From contig CAJJDN010000105.1 in NCBI GenBank assembly GCA_905182985.1, positions 1-64,000 on the forward strand: DNA of 64,000 nucleotides, read 5' to 3'. Shown here piece by piece: positions 37,907-53,036 of this stretch (the first letter of the stretch is position 1; each line of letters begins with the position of its first letter). The notes under the pieces are model-generated. The model saw only the letters and a program-made list of their open reading frames with translations. It did no database searches and was not told the origin of the DNA. The position numbers and the translations under genes were made by a program. The DNA is from Paramecium sonneborni. Lineage: Eukaryota > Ciliophora > Oligohymenophorea > Peniculida > Parameciidae.

Positions 37907-39292
37907 AAATTTAATTTTACTGTGATATCTCTAATTATTATTAGATTTTAAAGAGATTTCTTACACTATTATTTGAAATCTTAAATGTTTTTTCAAAAAT
38001 CATTTTTATTTTTCGAAGAATTATTCATCTGGTTATTTGTCCGAATCTGTCTCTCAATTATATATCTTTTTAGAAATTTAGGTGATTATTTGCAGATTTT
38101 TTCAAAATTTATATTTTCTTAATTCATTTCTTCAATTATTTTAAATAAAAAATTTTATTAATATTATATTTTTTGAAGATATTATTTAATAATCTATTAT
38201 AAATATTGATGTTTGTATAAATATGATTTCATTTATTTTTAAATGTTATCATTAAAATTTCGCATTCCTTTATATTAGGTGTAGCTTATCCAAATAAATG
38301 ATTTTAATAATTGTTAATTTTATATTGGTTACATTAGTATGTACCTCCTAAAAGTGATGATCCATTCTAAAAATCATAAGAGATTTTAATATCTTAATAT
38401 CCAAATGATATATAAGAATCATCATTCATGATTGCAGATGAAAAATTACTTGATAATAAAGGGTAGATTTAATCTTAAGTCTAAGAAAATAAAAATGATG
38501 ACAATGATTCATCAGCTTAGTATTATCTACTGGATTAAATCCATTAACAAGGTGAGAATCCACCAAATATATATTGACTTGTAGATTTAAATATCATCAA
38601 TAAATTACACTTTTTATCAACACTATCCCAAAAAGTTTTTCTATTTAATCCAGATTCTGCCGAAGAATATATCAAGTATTTATTTTTTATTTCCCTTTTA
38701 GTTTTTTCTTGTATAAATTTGAATATTTTTTATGCAAATTCCGATTATAATAATTTTGACTCTCCTTATTGCCAGCTGGTTGTTATAATTGAATACACTT
38801 ATTTTAACTCTGACATCTATTCTTCAAGGTTATTTTTTTTAATTAATGCTTAATCTATATCCTAATATTCTTTTTATGATGATATAAATGATTTGTACTA
38901 TTCTTATATTTCCACTTCTAAATCTGATATCTTCTGTTTATTCTCTTTATCTTCTATTAATATTTGTGATTTTTCTTATTCAATTTAGGTTAATTTTTTT
39001 TCAATTTCATCAACCTTCATTAATTTTTCCAACTTTGCTTAGTTATCTTAAAATTATTTATACCACTTTTAAAATATCAAAAGGGATTAAGATTAAGTTT
39101 CAACCTCAGATTATTACAATTTTTCTAACTTTCCCTTTTATTTCAGATCTTACTCTTCTTGTTTAAAAGTTTTTAAGGAATTAAATGAAATTTCAAAGAA
39201 TGATAAATATTAGTCTTAAATAGTGGTCTTTTTAAGAAAATCTATAACTTCTTAATCATTCTCAATCTTATCTTTGGAAGCATCATTTGATT
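37907..39292. repeat. Assembly-duplicated block, copy 3
   Basis: Identical to 36,462-37,847 and continuous with the unique 5' part of the TLDc-protein gene. This is the copy to keep. Confidence 0.88.
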
Positions 39293-40528
39293 TTTGGGGT
39301 TCTAAATAACATTAAAAAAAATACATTAATCATAATTCTAAAGCCATTATAATTAATTCTCTACAACTAAATTTTCTTTAATCAGTTCTTCTAATAATTT
39401 CTTTTGGCTTTAATAAAATTTAAAATCCTCTTAATTTTAATTTTTTTCCTAATTTTTCTACTTTTCTGTTTGACCAAGAATTTCAATTATATAAAGAAGA
39501 TTTTGTTTTTCTTATTAAAACAAAGAAATATTTTTTAATTTTTAAAGTTTTTCATATCCTTATGGTTCTTTTGTTATTTGATCATTCAAGGATTAAATAA
39601 TTTTACATAATTCTTGATTGTACTTCTCTTATAATTTTTTTATAATTCCTATCGCCTAATTAAATCTTGCTTGTCTTTAGAATCTCTTTTCATCCTATTC
39701 TCCTAAATACTTTTTCCATTTTTTATTAGCCTCAGTTAGATTTATGATACTAGAAATAGCCTTATTTTCAGCACAACAATTTTGTATGCAATCGACACAT
39801 AAAAATGGAATTTTTTCCTCAAATTCTACTTGACTTAAATTAAGCATTATAATCTCCCTTTAATGAGTTTCGCATATCATACTTAAAGCTGGTGTTGTCT
39901 ATTAAATTAAAAGAATACTTACATTTGATTAAAATGGCTCTTAACTAATTTAACTTTACTATACCACTTAATGCATATGTTTTTTTGTTTCAAGTAATTA
40001 TTCATTGTTCTTTATTAAGTCAAAAAATTTATTTATCTAGTTTATTAAAGCCACTAACTCTTTATTGTCTAATTTAGGTTAAGGACTTGAGAATTAACCA
40101 TCTTCTTTCTAACAATCTGATAATAATTTAATATTATTTTGGATTGTTGAAGGTTCTGGAATTGCTTCCAATTAGTTTTACAAATTAGTGATATATTACT
40201 CTATTTATTTATCCATAGCTCCTAAAGGTTACTAAAGATTTTCTCCAACAATTTTGATTTTTTCTCTCATTTTTTATATATTCTCCAACTACTGCTTTTT
40301 TTATTATTCTGTATTTATCTTTAATTCCTTATCTACATCTTCTCCTTTTTTTATAGCTTCTTCATACAAAATAATTTTTTTGGATCCTATCTTTTCAATT
40401 AGGCATTTCACACAATAAAACCTTTTTTAATCATTTTCTTTGTTAAATTATTCTGAAAGATCTACAGCTACAATTTAAAATCCTTTATGGTCATTTTTTT
40501 AGCATTCTTTGACTTCTACTTTTAACAT
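38229..40528 (-). CDS. Tandem zinc-module, coiled-coil, TLDc-domain protein (748 aa)
   Basis: The ATG at 40,528 and introns at 39,899-39,922 (24 nt, in-frame, strong GTAAGT...TAG signals) and 39,125-39,153 (29 nt) give 749 codons to TGA. Two B-box-like zinc modules open the protein: C-x3-D-H-x~24-YC-x2-C (VKECQKNDHKGF ... FYCVKC) and C-x2-H-x~24-LC-x2-C (MICETHQREI ... FLCVDC). A long coiled coil rich in Glu/Gln/Lys follows to about residue 580. The C-terminus is a TLDc domain: GLNRKTFWDSVDKKCNLLMI, YIFGGFSPCQW, FLFSQTQDQIYPL, AIMNDDSYISFGYQDIKI, FGQATPNIKECEILMI. TLDc proteins (OXR1/TLDC1-like) are linked to oxidative-stress tolerance and V-ATPase regulation, and ciliates have many zinc-coiled-coil-TLDc forms. 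Partners are unknown here. Confidence 0.9.
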
Positions 40529-40881
40529 TTTATTTATTTTATATTCATTTTATAATGTTCAGATTTCAATTAAAATAAATAATAATAGAATTTCATAATT
40601 TTATAAAATCAATAGAAATATAAATTTATACCCTAGTATTTGATGGATAGAATTCCTTTAAAATCATTAAAATTTCCAACTGGCAATAATTAAATATGAT
40701 ATTTTAAATACATATTCAATCATTTTACAATAGAATAATTAATAATGCTGATTTTATTTTGAATATATATTTCATTAATATCACTCGTCATCATATTATA
40801 TTTCTGATTAGAATAGATGCTTTAATTATTTCTGATTTTAATCTTAAAATTTTGAATTTTCTGTGACTATGCAATGCTGGG
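40529..40881. other. Intergenic region, 353 bp
   Basis: This lies between the stop of the NACHT-WD40 gene and the start of the TLDc-protein gene, both on the minus strand. I see only AT-rich sequence, with no gene or RNA. Confidence 0.6.
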
Positions 40882-43800
40882 TCATTAATTCTTCTAACTT
40901 TGGTAATGATTTATAACAGCCAATATACTAGAAAAATATTATTATAATACTTAATTTTAGGAATTCTAATTTTCAGCATTACACTTTGATTCATCAACTG
41001 TTAAAATCTATACCATATTGCTTTCTAAATTTAATGCAATATCAGATCCATTAGGAGAAATAGCTATAGATATAATTTTGAAGTCAATTTTCATATATTA
41101 TATTGCTCTTTATCTATCTTTAAAATGACTAACATTCCAAAACGCTAATTCGCTATCTTAACTACTAATAAGTATTTTATCATTTGAAGTATATTTAATC
41201 AATTCTATTTTTTTCTTTATTTGACTCATCCAACTATCTTTTGGAACAAAATCAATATTTTTGTCATTTTTAATTTTATACTCATAAATTTTTATTAATC
41301 CATTATCCCAACCCTAAGCAAAATATTGGCCATCATTCGAAAAAGCTACTATAAATTTATCACAAATGTTATCAAACAGATCAAATTATTAACCATTCCT
41401 ATAGTCCAATAATTTCAAATTGTATTTTTTATCTTTTTTCTCTTTATAAAGCAAATAATCCTTATGATATTAATAATCCAAGAAATCTTAGAATTTTTCT
41501 AACCTTATCACTTTTACTTATTTCTTATAAAGCTCTAAATCGATAATTCTTATTTAAAAGTTGTAATGGTATGTAATGTACTTATTTCCAATGTTATTTA
41601 CTTATAATTTTGACTCATTAGAATTTAATTAAGCTTCCTAAATCTTCATAAAAATATTAAGAATTGGCTAATTTTTTTCATAATTGCTAAATTCATGCAT
41701 TTCTATAATATGTTCCTCACTTGAATATCGATGTACAAATTTATTATCATGAGTAATTCCAAAACTATATTGTTTTGGAATCTCTTTAATATAATAATTA
41801 TCACTATTAGGTGAGCCAAAAAACCATTTTAGCTAAGATATATTAAATGCCTCAATCTTTTATTTCGTTTTTAGATTCCATATACTTATAAAATAATCCT
41901 TTTTGTTCTGTTTTACTGAAATTGTGCCAATTTTACTGTTGTTTGAATAAACATAATGCCTTATTATTTCCTCGCTTTATTCTGCACGAATACTCATAAA
42001 CAATTAATAGCTTTTGAAATCTTTCAGATCATAAACCACAATTTAATTTTATTTTTAACATGTTATTCCTAATGAATTCTCAAGTTTCACAAAGTAACAC
42101 ATGCTTTTTTCTTTACCAATTGCACTACCAATTAAATTTAAATTATCTTAAATTTCTAATTATTCACAATTCTCAAGTAAATTCCATAGAATTAATTTAT
42201 CTGCAGTATCTCTCAAAACCATAAATTTTTCATCTTCTGTAAATTCTAACCAAAAAATTTATTAACAACGAGGATGAAAAATTTATAATTATTTTTTAGT
42301 TTTTAGATCAAAGATTGTGATTTAATTTTAAAGAGTTACAGTAATAAATTTAGTTTCATTTTTATTCATTCCAAACCAATTGATATTTTTTGAACAATCT
42401 ATAAGCAATTTATCATAACAATCTTTTATTAGTTCTTCAATATCATATACACATATAGTTTAGCTGTTTATCATTGAAATAAAAGATTCTTTATAAAACT
42501 GTATTTTTCTTTATTTTTTGAGAATCGGAATTTTAACAATAGATTTTATTTTACTTAATATTTTTGCATCCCAAACATTTAAGTAATTTTCAAAAACTGT
42601 TTACCCATTAATTAAATTTAAAAATTTAACTTCACTGTATTCTATTACTTTTTCCTCTGAACTAAAGTTTATTAAGTACTTGCTTTAGGCACTAAATGAT
42701 ATATTACTTTAACCTTCCAATTCTTTAATAGTATATTCAAATTAGGGGTTGTTTAAGTTTTGAAATACTAGATGATTATTATTTTTATAATATAAAATGT
42801 ATTTACCATCCCAACTAAATGATAGATTACAAGCTTTAAACCCATATTCTTCCCTATTATATAATTTAGCACTTATATTTTTTTAACCAATAATTATCCT
42901 TTATATATCTATTTATGCTATTTTTTCATTTGATAATACTTTTGTTTTGTTATTTTTGATATCAACGATGGAAAGTAGTTTTTTTTCACTTCTTTTCCAT
43001 ATTTAAATATCATTTGGAGTAAGAACAAAAATTTTATTTGGATCTTAAACTAAGAAAAGGTTTGCTATTATCTAATCTTTTCCAATTTCAAATACAGATA
43101 AATAATTATTCAAACCTTTCCAATCAAAATCATAGTATTATACGCAATCTTTATTGCTTATTGCAAAACTTTTATTATCAATAGAAGAAGAAAAGCAATC
43201 AGCTAATATTTAAAGTTATTAAAACTTCTAATCAGAAATGTCATAAAATTGTACACAATTCTTTAATTAGATAGCTAACAATTTATTGTTATAATTTAAA
43301 TGAATTTTATTTGGTTCACACTGAAGATTAGATTGAATCTTAGTTATTTACTCTAAATTTTAATATTTATATAGAAAATCCTAACTTTACACGTAAATTT
43401 TGTAACAATTTGATATATCAATCTATTTCACTTCATAATCAATATTGATCGTTGATAACTTAATTGGAAAGTCAAAGTATTTGATTAAATAAATATTTAT
43501 CTTTTGTTGAATTGCTTATGCTAAATAATCGCAATTATTAGATATTGCTAAAAAGGTTTAAATATCTTCAGCCTCTGTATCTATACTTGTAGTGTACCAT
43601 TATTTATTGTTATTTATTTTATTTAATTAAATATTCTAATTTAATTAAGTTGCAATAATTGTATAAGAACTTTTCTCCTCTTCTTTTATTACAAAAGAAT
43701 TAAATTATAATTCTTCTTCTGTTTCCATCTTATTTGTAAATACAATATTTAAAATATTTCCATTCATTTTTGATATTATAATATCTTTGTTAATAAAAAC

Positions 43801-46800
43801 AATTTCCTACATTTCTTCATCCAACATTAAAACTTTTGTCTAATCACCTTCAATAAGATGTTTTAATATCATATTGTTTCCTTTTTTTATTGTAATGAAT
43901 TCAGAATAAATATTTTATTAAACTTATCTAGATTTCCATGATTGTAAATTTTAATCATAATACTCTTCAAATTCAATAGTATTCTTTTAACATTTGGCTG
44001 CATCCTAAATTTTAATTAGATTAATGCTTTGTTGTTAATTATTATTTTCAAGATTTTCTTCTAATTCATAATATTTCTTAATTTTTAAGAGGTTTTTATC
44101 ATCAAATATATTAATATTATACCAGATAATTGAGTTTTAAGTCTTTAATATGAATTCATTATCGGTTTTAAATAAGAGATCAACAATTTTTTTATCTCTT
44201 AATTAATGAATTACTTATTTTTATCCAATGTCCCAAATGAAAATAACATTATCTAAGCTATAAGAAATAAGAAATTTATTAGTATTTGATAAATACATTG
44301 ACTATATTTCTTATTCATGTTTAAGTTAAAATTATTCTTATTATTTGTTTTAAATTATAATAGAATAAATTTTATTATCTATGGATAAGTAAATAATATT
44401 TCCATCTTATGAAAATAAAAAATAACTTATTTTTGAATCTTTGTCTTAAATTATTTAATCTTAACTTATTATTTTAAATTGTAAAATTTAGACTTAATAA
44501 ATTGTTAACTCATTCTTTTGAGTTTATACTACAATTTTTAGAATTCTTTATTGATAGTTTTTTTCTACAAAAGTTGATGATAGATTTTTCACTTATCCTT
44601 TGATAAAATCTTTTATTTCATAGAGTTAAGAATTTTGATAAATAAAAAATCTAATTGTTTCATCTTTGTTGTAAGTTATTAGACAATCATCAACGCAAAA
44701 TTTCATAGATAATATTTATTAAGATGTTAAATCTTTTCTCTGTAGCCGATCTAAAGTTTCGTTATTGTTATAAATTTCGATACAATTATTCTTAGCAACA
44801 AAAATGGGTTCGTCGAATTCAAGATTATTTTAAATTATAAAATTCAAATGTTATTAACTCTTCAAATCTTATTAAATTATACAATTTGATTCTTCAAAAA
44901 TTTTATCTTGTTTTAGCTCGATAATCTTGCTTTTATCATAGAAAACAATATGATCTTTTATGATTAAAATTAAATCCTTAATGTTAAAACTTAAATATCT
45001 TGGTAATTAACCATTTATCTGAGAAGAAGGCAAGGAATTAACTTTTTGATATGTCTAAGATTTGGAATTATACCAAAAAATATTTACTAGATCTTTACTA
45101 GTTGAAATGATAATGGTGAGTTTATTTATCTAACCAAGCTCTTTTAGAAATTCAAATTAAGTCTCTTAAAGTTAAGATATTTAACTTTTATGAATAAATT
45201 AAGAGATACATTTTTCTTATTTATTTTGAATTGTTAATTCTGATATGGATCCATCTTCTTTTCCTAATAAGATATCACCATTTTTTTTAAGCTAAAAGGC
45301 TGTAAACTATTTACGAAATAGAATATCTTCAGTCCATTTCTCTGATTCTTAGTTAAAATCTAAAATTGCTAGATTCTAAAAATACATCGGAAATGATTAA
45401 AAGGGGAATTGTTCATTTTGGGTATAATAATTTACCTAAATTTAGTTCATTTCTGTACATATAATTTTATCTTCATTATTGTAGAAAGTAAATTTTAAGC
45501 CATTTTGATAAGGTGTAAATAGAAGTAATTTTATATCCTATCTATCAATTAAGTAAATCTAAATAAAACCCTATAAACTTATTAAAAATTTTGATGAATC
45601 TGATGAAAAAACACAAGTATTTATATTCATTGGAAATGTTAGATTTTTAATTTTACCATTAATTTCTAGATTCCATATTAAAAGTGAACATCTTCCACAA
45701 GTAATTAAAAATCTATTATCTGGAGAAATTATAAAATCAACTATCTCTACTCCTTTTTCGCCTTTCAATATTTCAACATGATTCCAAGGTGTATTTAACC
45801 ATTCAACATCTTTTAAACTGGTATTATTAAAGTTACAATACTAAATTTTAACTTCTTCAAACCTTGATCCATCTAAATTACTACCAAAGAAATTAAGTCC
45901 AGAAACATTAGTATCCTCTAATTAAATTCCACTTAAATTTTAACCAATTAGATCAAGTTTCAAATAATTGATTAAAAAAATACTATTAGATGCTGCTCTT
46001 ATACATTTGCCCTATTTCGAAAGTTCCACAACATATATTAAGTTTGTTTTTATGTTTTATAAATTTTTTAAATCATTTTTTATAAAATCTAGCGCAGCTT
46101 CGAATTGTTAATGTGATAAATTAAAATTATTTTAATTATATATGCTACTTTCAATATTTTCTTCAACTGATCTATTGAAATCCTTAAAGAACTTCATAAT
46201 ATATTTTCCAACAAAAAAATCCTAAATCGATTTATGTTAAAAAGCTACAATATTATTATCAAGCTTAATTAAAGCACATTTAATTAAAGGATCATATTTA
46301 ACTTCTTCAAAATAGTTCTATTTAAAAAAATTTTTTACTAGCTTTTTTACATTTAAATGAATTATATCTTCCTTACTCATGTTAACAGCTAACTCCATTT
46401 CAAAATTATTAATTTACCCTATAAAATCTTTTACTTCTATTGTATAGTTTGCACAATTATTTATTTTTTTTTCTTACTTCTTATGATGTTAATCTATGTA
46501 TAATTTGTAAATTTAGTATAATGTAAACTTTGATAATTCTAATGCTTAATCTATTATAACTAAATCTGTATCTGAAAATTTATTATTTTCTTTAACTAAA
46601 CTCTCAATTTTAAAGCTTTCAAAAAATTCGACTTCATCTAATTTATCCATCAGATTTTAAGAATATTCATCTTGCTCAGCCTAATCATTATATATAATTT
46701 ATTCATTCATTACTATTTCAAGCATCGATTCAAACTTAATTTTTCGAGTTTCTTTAACTTTTTCGAACTTATACTTATTCTCTAAGACTTTAAGTATAAT

Positions 46801-49179
46801 TTTGAAGGCATAAGGAGTCTAAATCAATTCTTTGATTTGATATTTTTCTAGTATTTCCATTAGTTAACTTTGATTTTATAATTTTTTAAAACGGTCTTAA
46901 AATTCCTACAATCTTTATGGCTATAAATGTTCACATTCTAATATGGTTATTAATTTGTTAATCATTTTTGAAAAGTCTTCATTACACATTAAAAAACTTT
47001 AAGATTTTTTGGAATTTTTTACAATTTTTTATAGATCTTCATAAAAAAAAATTTTCCAAATATACTGGAAAATTTCTTCCATTTCATCATTTTTGAATAC
47101 AAAATTTAATTAATCATCTATATAAATTTTCTCATAAAAGTCATAAATTTCTTTTCTGAATGCTTTAATACAGTATTATTCAAGATATTGCTATATTTAA
47201 TTATCTTCGAAATCAATTATTTAAACATCAGTCAAATTTTTTTCCCCTTTAAACAATACCTAATATCCCTTTTAATTTAAAGTTTCTATTCTTGTGGTTA
47301 TAATCACCTTTACATTTTTACCTAATTGATTTAGGAAGATTTTGTTTTTTTTAATTAAATTAATTTTCTGTTAATCTGTTTTCAATTCATCATACCCATC
47401 AAATAATAGAACAATATGTAATTTGCCATCTTCTATATCCTTTTGAAAACATCTCCTCTCCTCTTTGTTAAAGTCAAAAATCTGTTTTAAAGTTTTTTTC
47501 CAGATTTCAAAGTGAGGATCTTCTATATTACTTAATTCAACATATAAAGGAATCCATTATTTTTTATCAGATTTCGAATCATACAGATTCCATAAAAAAA
47601 ATTCAAGCCTTTTTAAACTAGTTGTCTTACCTGATCCTGCTTTGCCTTTAATCAAAAGAACATCACTTTTATTTTTGTTATTCCAGAGAAAATCAAAAAT
47701 TACAGACTATTGTTCATCATTTTAATAAGTAAAATCAATATCAAATTCATCAAATAATAGAGCAACTTTATTTTACTCAGATATAACTTTTATATTTATT
47801 GAATTAAAATTGTTTTGGATCTTGTTCCTATACCGTTTTTAAATTATTTCTTTTTTTTCTCTCATTTATTTAATATAATATTTTTTTTTATCTTCTTTTT
47901 GATTTTTATCTATAATGTGAATTACTAAATTATCTAAATTATTCTCTTCTAAAAAAATTATATTTTATTCTGAATTCTAAATCAATTTAATATACGATTA
48001 AAAAGCGGATACAATTTTTTATTATTGATGATGTGATTTTTTTACAATCAAAGTAAAATAAAATGCCAAATAACATTTCATCTGCCTATCACATTTAGTC
48101 TATAAAAAATCTTCCCAAATGTTTTTCTTATCCTAAAAATATAAATACCCAAGTTACATTGATAATTAATTAAATTTATCATTATTTCCATTACAATTAT
48201 TAAACAAAATTAAATCAAGTAGCATTAAGAAAAATTCAAAAATTACTCTTTGTTATTAATTTTAAATTATAGAATGATATCCTTTGCTTAATTAATTAAC
48301 AAGTTCATCAATAGATACATTTTTGTGATTTATAATCATTTTTATTATGGTCCACTTCAATGATTAAAAAAAATAATTAACATGGTGTTTTTGCATATCA
48401 TTTTATTCTTCCTTAAATAAACTTTTGGCATCCTCTAACAATTCAAATATCACTTCATTTTAGTTTTCATATTTGTTTTATTGAAAAATAAAAGAAAAGG
48501 CTTATAAATTTGATCTTTCATTATTTCTTAAATACTAAATTTAAATCCTCATCAAATTACATTTATCATCAAAGATTTCCTTTAACCCCTATAAGTTTTA
48601 AAATTTTTCCTCTATTTATTATAAGTCATCATTATAACTTTTTGAATAATATGATAATATTTCTTTATAATCATAGATTCTAGCTTGCTAGTAGAGAACA
48701 TGAAATAAATTTTAAGCCAATTAAATCAAGCTAAATGATAGCATTAGAGTTGGTGTATAAATAGTACTTTTTAAAAGATATTGAATAGCTTCTTGAATAA
48801 TCTGTAGTTATCTTTAATCTAGCTTATTCTGACTAGATATTTCAATAAAATCTTATCCTTTAGATAGAAACCATTATATGATTTTATTTAATTATTTGAT
48901 CTAATCATCTTCTATTTTATTTGATAATAAATTTTTTAAAAGAGAAGATTAAAACTACAAATATTAGAAAATATCTTATTTGAAAAAATCTTGCTCATTC
49001 TCCTTTTATTCTACTTTTACAGATTCGAATTAAGTTTGGGATGTCATCTAAGTTTGTCCTCCCCCTCCTAATTAAATATTTTAATTATTTATGGTTTGAT
49101 TCTATATAATTTATTAAAAATTAGCTATAATCTCAACTTCCTATTTTAAGTTTGACTTCCCGTATTTTAGATTATTCAT
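40882..49179 (-). CDS. Giant NACHT-pentapeptide-WD40 protein (2,765 aa), intronless
   Basis: From ATG at 49,179 to TGA at 40,882 the frame has 2,766 codons with no TGA and no required intron. Residues 1-490 are helical. A NACHT-type STAND ATPase follows: Walker A GKAGSGKTT at 512-520 and Walker B LLFDGYDEL with Asp near 594, then VKVIITTRIETL (sensor region). Helices run to about 1060. Next are pentapeptide-like repeats (LDLIGQNLSGIQLEDTNVSG, NFFGSNLDGSRFEEV) at about 1063-1110. The remaining 1,650 residues are WD40-like (ISPDNRFLITCGRCSLLIWN near 1145; FISYSLDNVIFIWDIG-type units), probably several propellers. STAND proteins switch between ADP and ATP states and oligomerise as signalling hubs (NLR-like, telomerase TEP1-like). 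The effector, if any, would be the N-terminal region, which I do not recognise. Function is inferred only at class level. Confidence 0.92.
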
Positions 49180-49519
49180 TTGTCTAATGTATTAAATAAT
49201 AGAAATTGATGAAATTTTTTTTTTAATATATTAAAAATAATGCTTCTTAATTAATTTAATAAACTATTTTATTATTTTCTGAAATAAAAAAAAATGATGA
49301 CTTAATAAAATCAATTAAATTCGATAAAATGAGCTTGAATGATTTAAAAAATGCTATTTATATTAAAATATTACAAATAGCTGTTAATTATGAATTAAAT
49401 ATAAGAGACTTATTTTGCAAGAACAGTAAAATAAATTAAAATTTTTAAAAGAACTGCATATCAATGAAAATAATTTTAAATTATAAAAGACATATTGTAA
49501 TTAAATTTAACATTATATT
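49180..49519. other. Intergenic region, 340 bp
   Basis: This is the 5' flank of the NACHT-WD40 gene and 3' flank of the next minus-strand gene. It is AT-rich, with no gene seen. Confidence 0.6.
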
Positions 49520-50260
49520 TCATTCTCCTAAATCTTTATATTCTAATGCTCTTGTTAAAGGTAATGTTTATGGATAGACTTTTTCTTATTCTAATTCAAT
49601 TTTAATGTCCCCTAAATATAATTCATTATATTCTTCAATTGACATGAATCTTTTATGTAGTAACATGTTGATATCATCTAAAGTAATTGGGACATCATTA
49701 GCTATTTTATTTTGTTATTTATCTTTTTAAGTTCTTGCACTGTGTTTGATTCCTGCATTACATACTTATTAATACAATTCCCAAACTCTCTCTTAACATT
49801 AAGCTTCTGTTTTATCCATATCTGATAATTATGGACCAGTTTAAAATAAGTTTTCACAATACCATCTATCAAAACATCTTGTAGGATTGTCTTCATTAAC
49901 AGTAACTATATTAATCATGCTATAAATGTTCTTTTCCTTTCTATACTCTGCATATAAATTACGCATCCAAAGATTCATTACATTTGATTAAGTTTCAACT
50001 AAATGTAAACTAAAAAGACCTCGAATTAAGAGAAAACCTGAAATTTAACCTTGAGTGTCACTCAATTCTTTAATCTATATATTTAGTGATAATATAACTT
50101 ATTTAGTTAAAACTTATTCAACATCAATTTTTTATATAGCACTTTCACTAAAGTAAGTGGCATAAACCATTCTACTGATTGGAACTTATTTTTCTTCTCT
50201 TTTTTCTCTGACAATATCATAAAGTGAAAGTCTTTATTCAACTTAAATTTCTTAATTCAT
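49520..50260 (-). CDS. TEX47/BLUF-fold-like conserved protein (246 aa)
   Basis: A single uninterrupted frame of 247 codons (ATG 50,260, TGA 49,520-49,522). The central part reads MVYATYFSESA, then QGQISGFLLIRGLFSLHLVE, ETQSNVMNLWMRNLY, and INIVTVNEDNPTRCFDRWYC. This order (xxYxAxxS; GxISGxLLxxGxxxLHLVE; nucleotide-like helix; FxxW) resembles testis-expressed protein 47 and the ferredoxin-like BLUF fold, found in proteins of ciliated cells. I do not see the flavin-binding Tyr/Gln set of true BLUF photoreceptors, so light sensing is not implied. The C-terminal 80 residues (DDINMLLHKRFMSIEEYNEL) are helical. The gene lies 38 bp downstream of the MCM8 stop on the same strand. Family assignment is from memory and tentative. 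Confidence 0.6.
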
Positions 50261-50298
50261 TTTTATATTTAAATTTAATTAAAATAATATGATAAAAA

Positions 50299-52428
<2,130 letters not shown>

Positions 52429-53036
52429 AGAATTTATTTATTTTAAATAATTTAAATTATAATTCCAATTTTTTATTTTATTACATAAGTTTTTTGCTAA
52501 TTATTTTAGTTTAATTAGGGTCGTTTTTGATCATTTGTAAAAATAACCTTAATCAATTTATATTTTATAATTAAAAATATCTACTATTTTAAAACACAAT
52601 CTTCCTAATTGATTTCTTAGATGTAGTGTTTTTTAAAAAACAGTAAAGTTAATAAATAATAAGTCACAATTTAAGTTTATTATAAAAAATGTTAATATTG
52701 AGCACTTTTACAACCATATTAAGAATTTAGAAATGATGAACCATTATTAATTCTTGTAATTAATATTTTAATTCTAGTTATTGTGAATATTACACTAATG
52801 TAAAATGCTAGCGTTATTTTAAAGTCAAAATTATTATTGTTTCAACATTCAAGTTTGGTATGAAAGAATGAGATTTCAAATATATTTATGGTCTTAGTAA
52901 AAATTATAGAGAAAGTATTTTTAGATATAGCTTGTTTTTGATAATATTAAGAGTTCATAGTAAAATAGAATCTTTTGAATAGTATTGATTATCATTAGAA
53001 CTCTTCATATAGAAATGATGATTTTTATGAATTAAA
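52429..53036. other. Divergent intergenic region, 608 bp
   Basis: It separates the divergent starts of MCM8 (minus) and the PH-like kinase (plus) and must hold both promoters. It is long for this gene block. I see no coding frame, RNA gene or ordered repeat in it. Confidence 0.5.

Noticed and set aside
49520..50260. True BLUF photoreceptor
   Set aside because: The fold-level resemblance lacks the flavin-contacting Tyr and Gln pattern, so light sensing is not supported.
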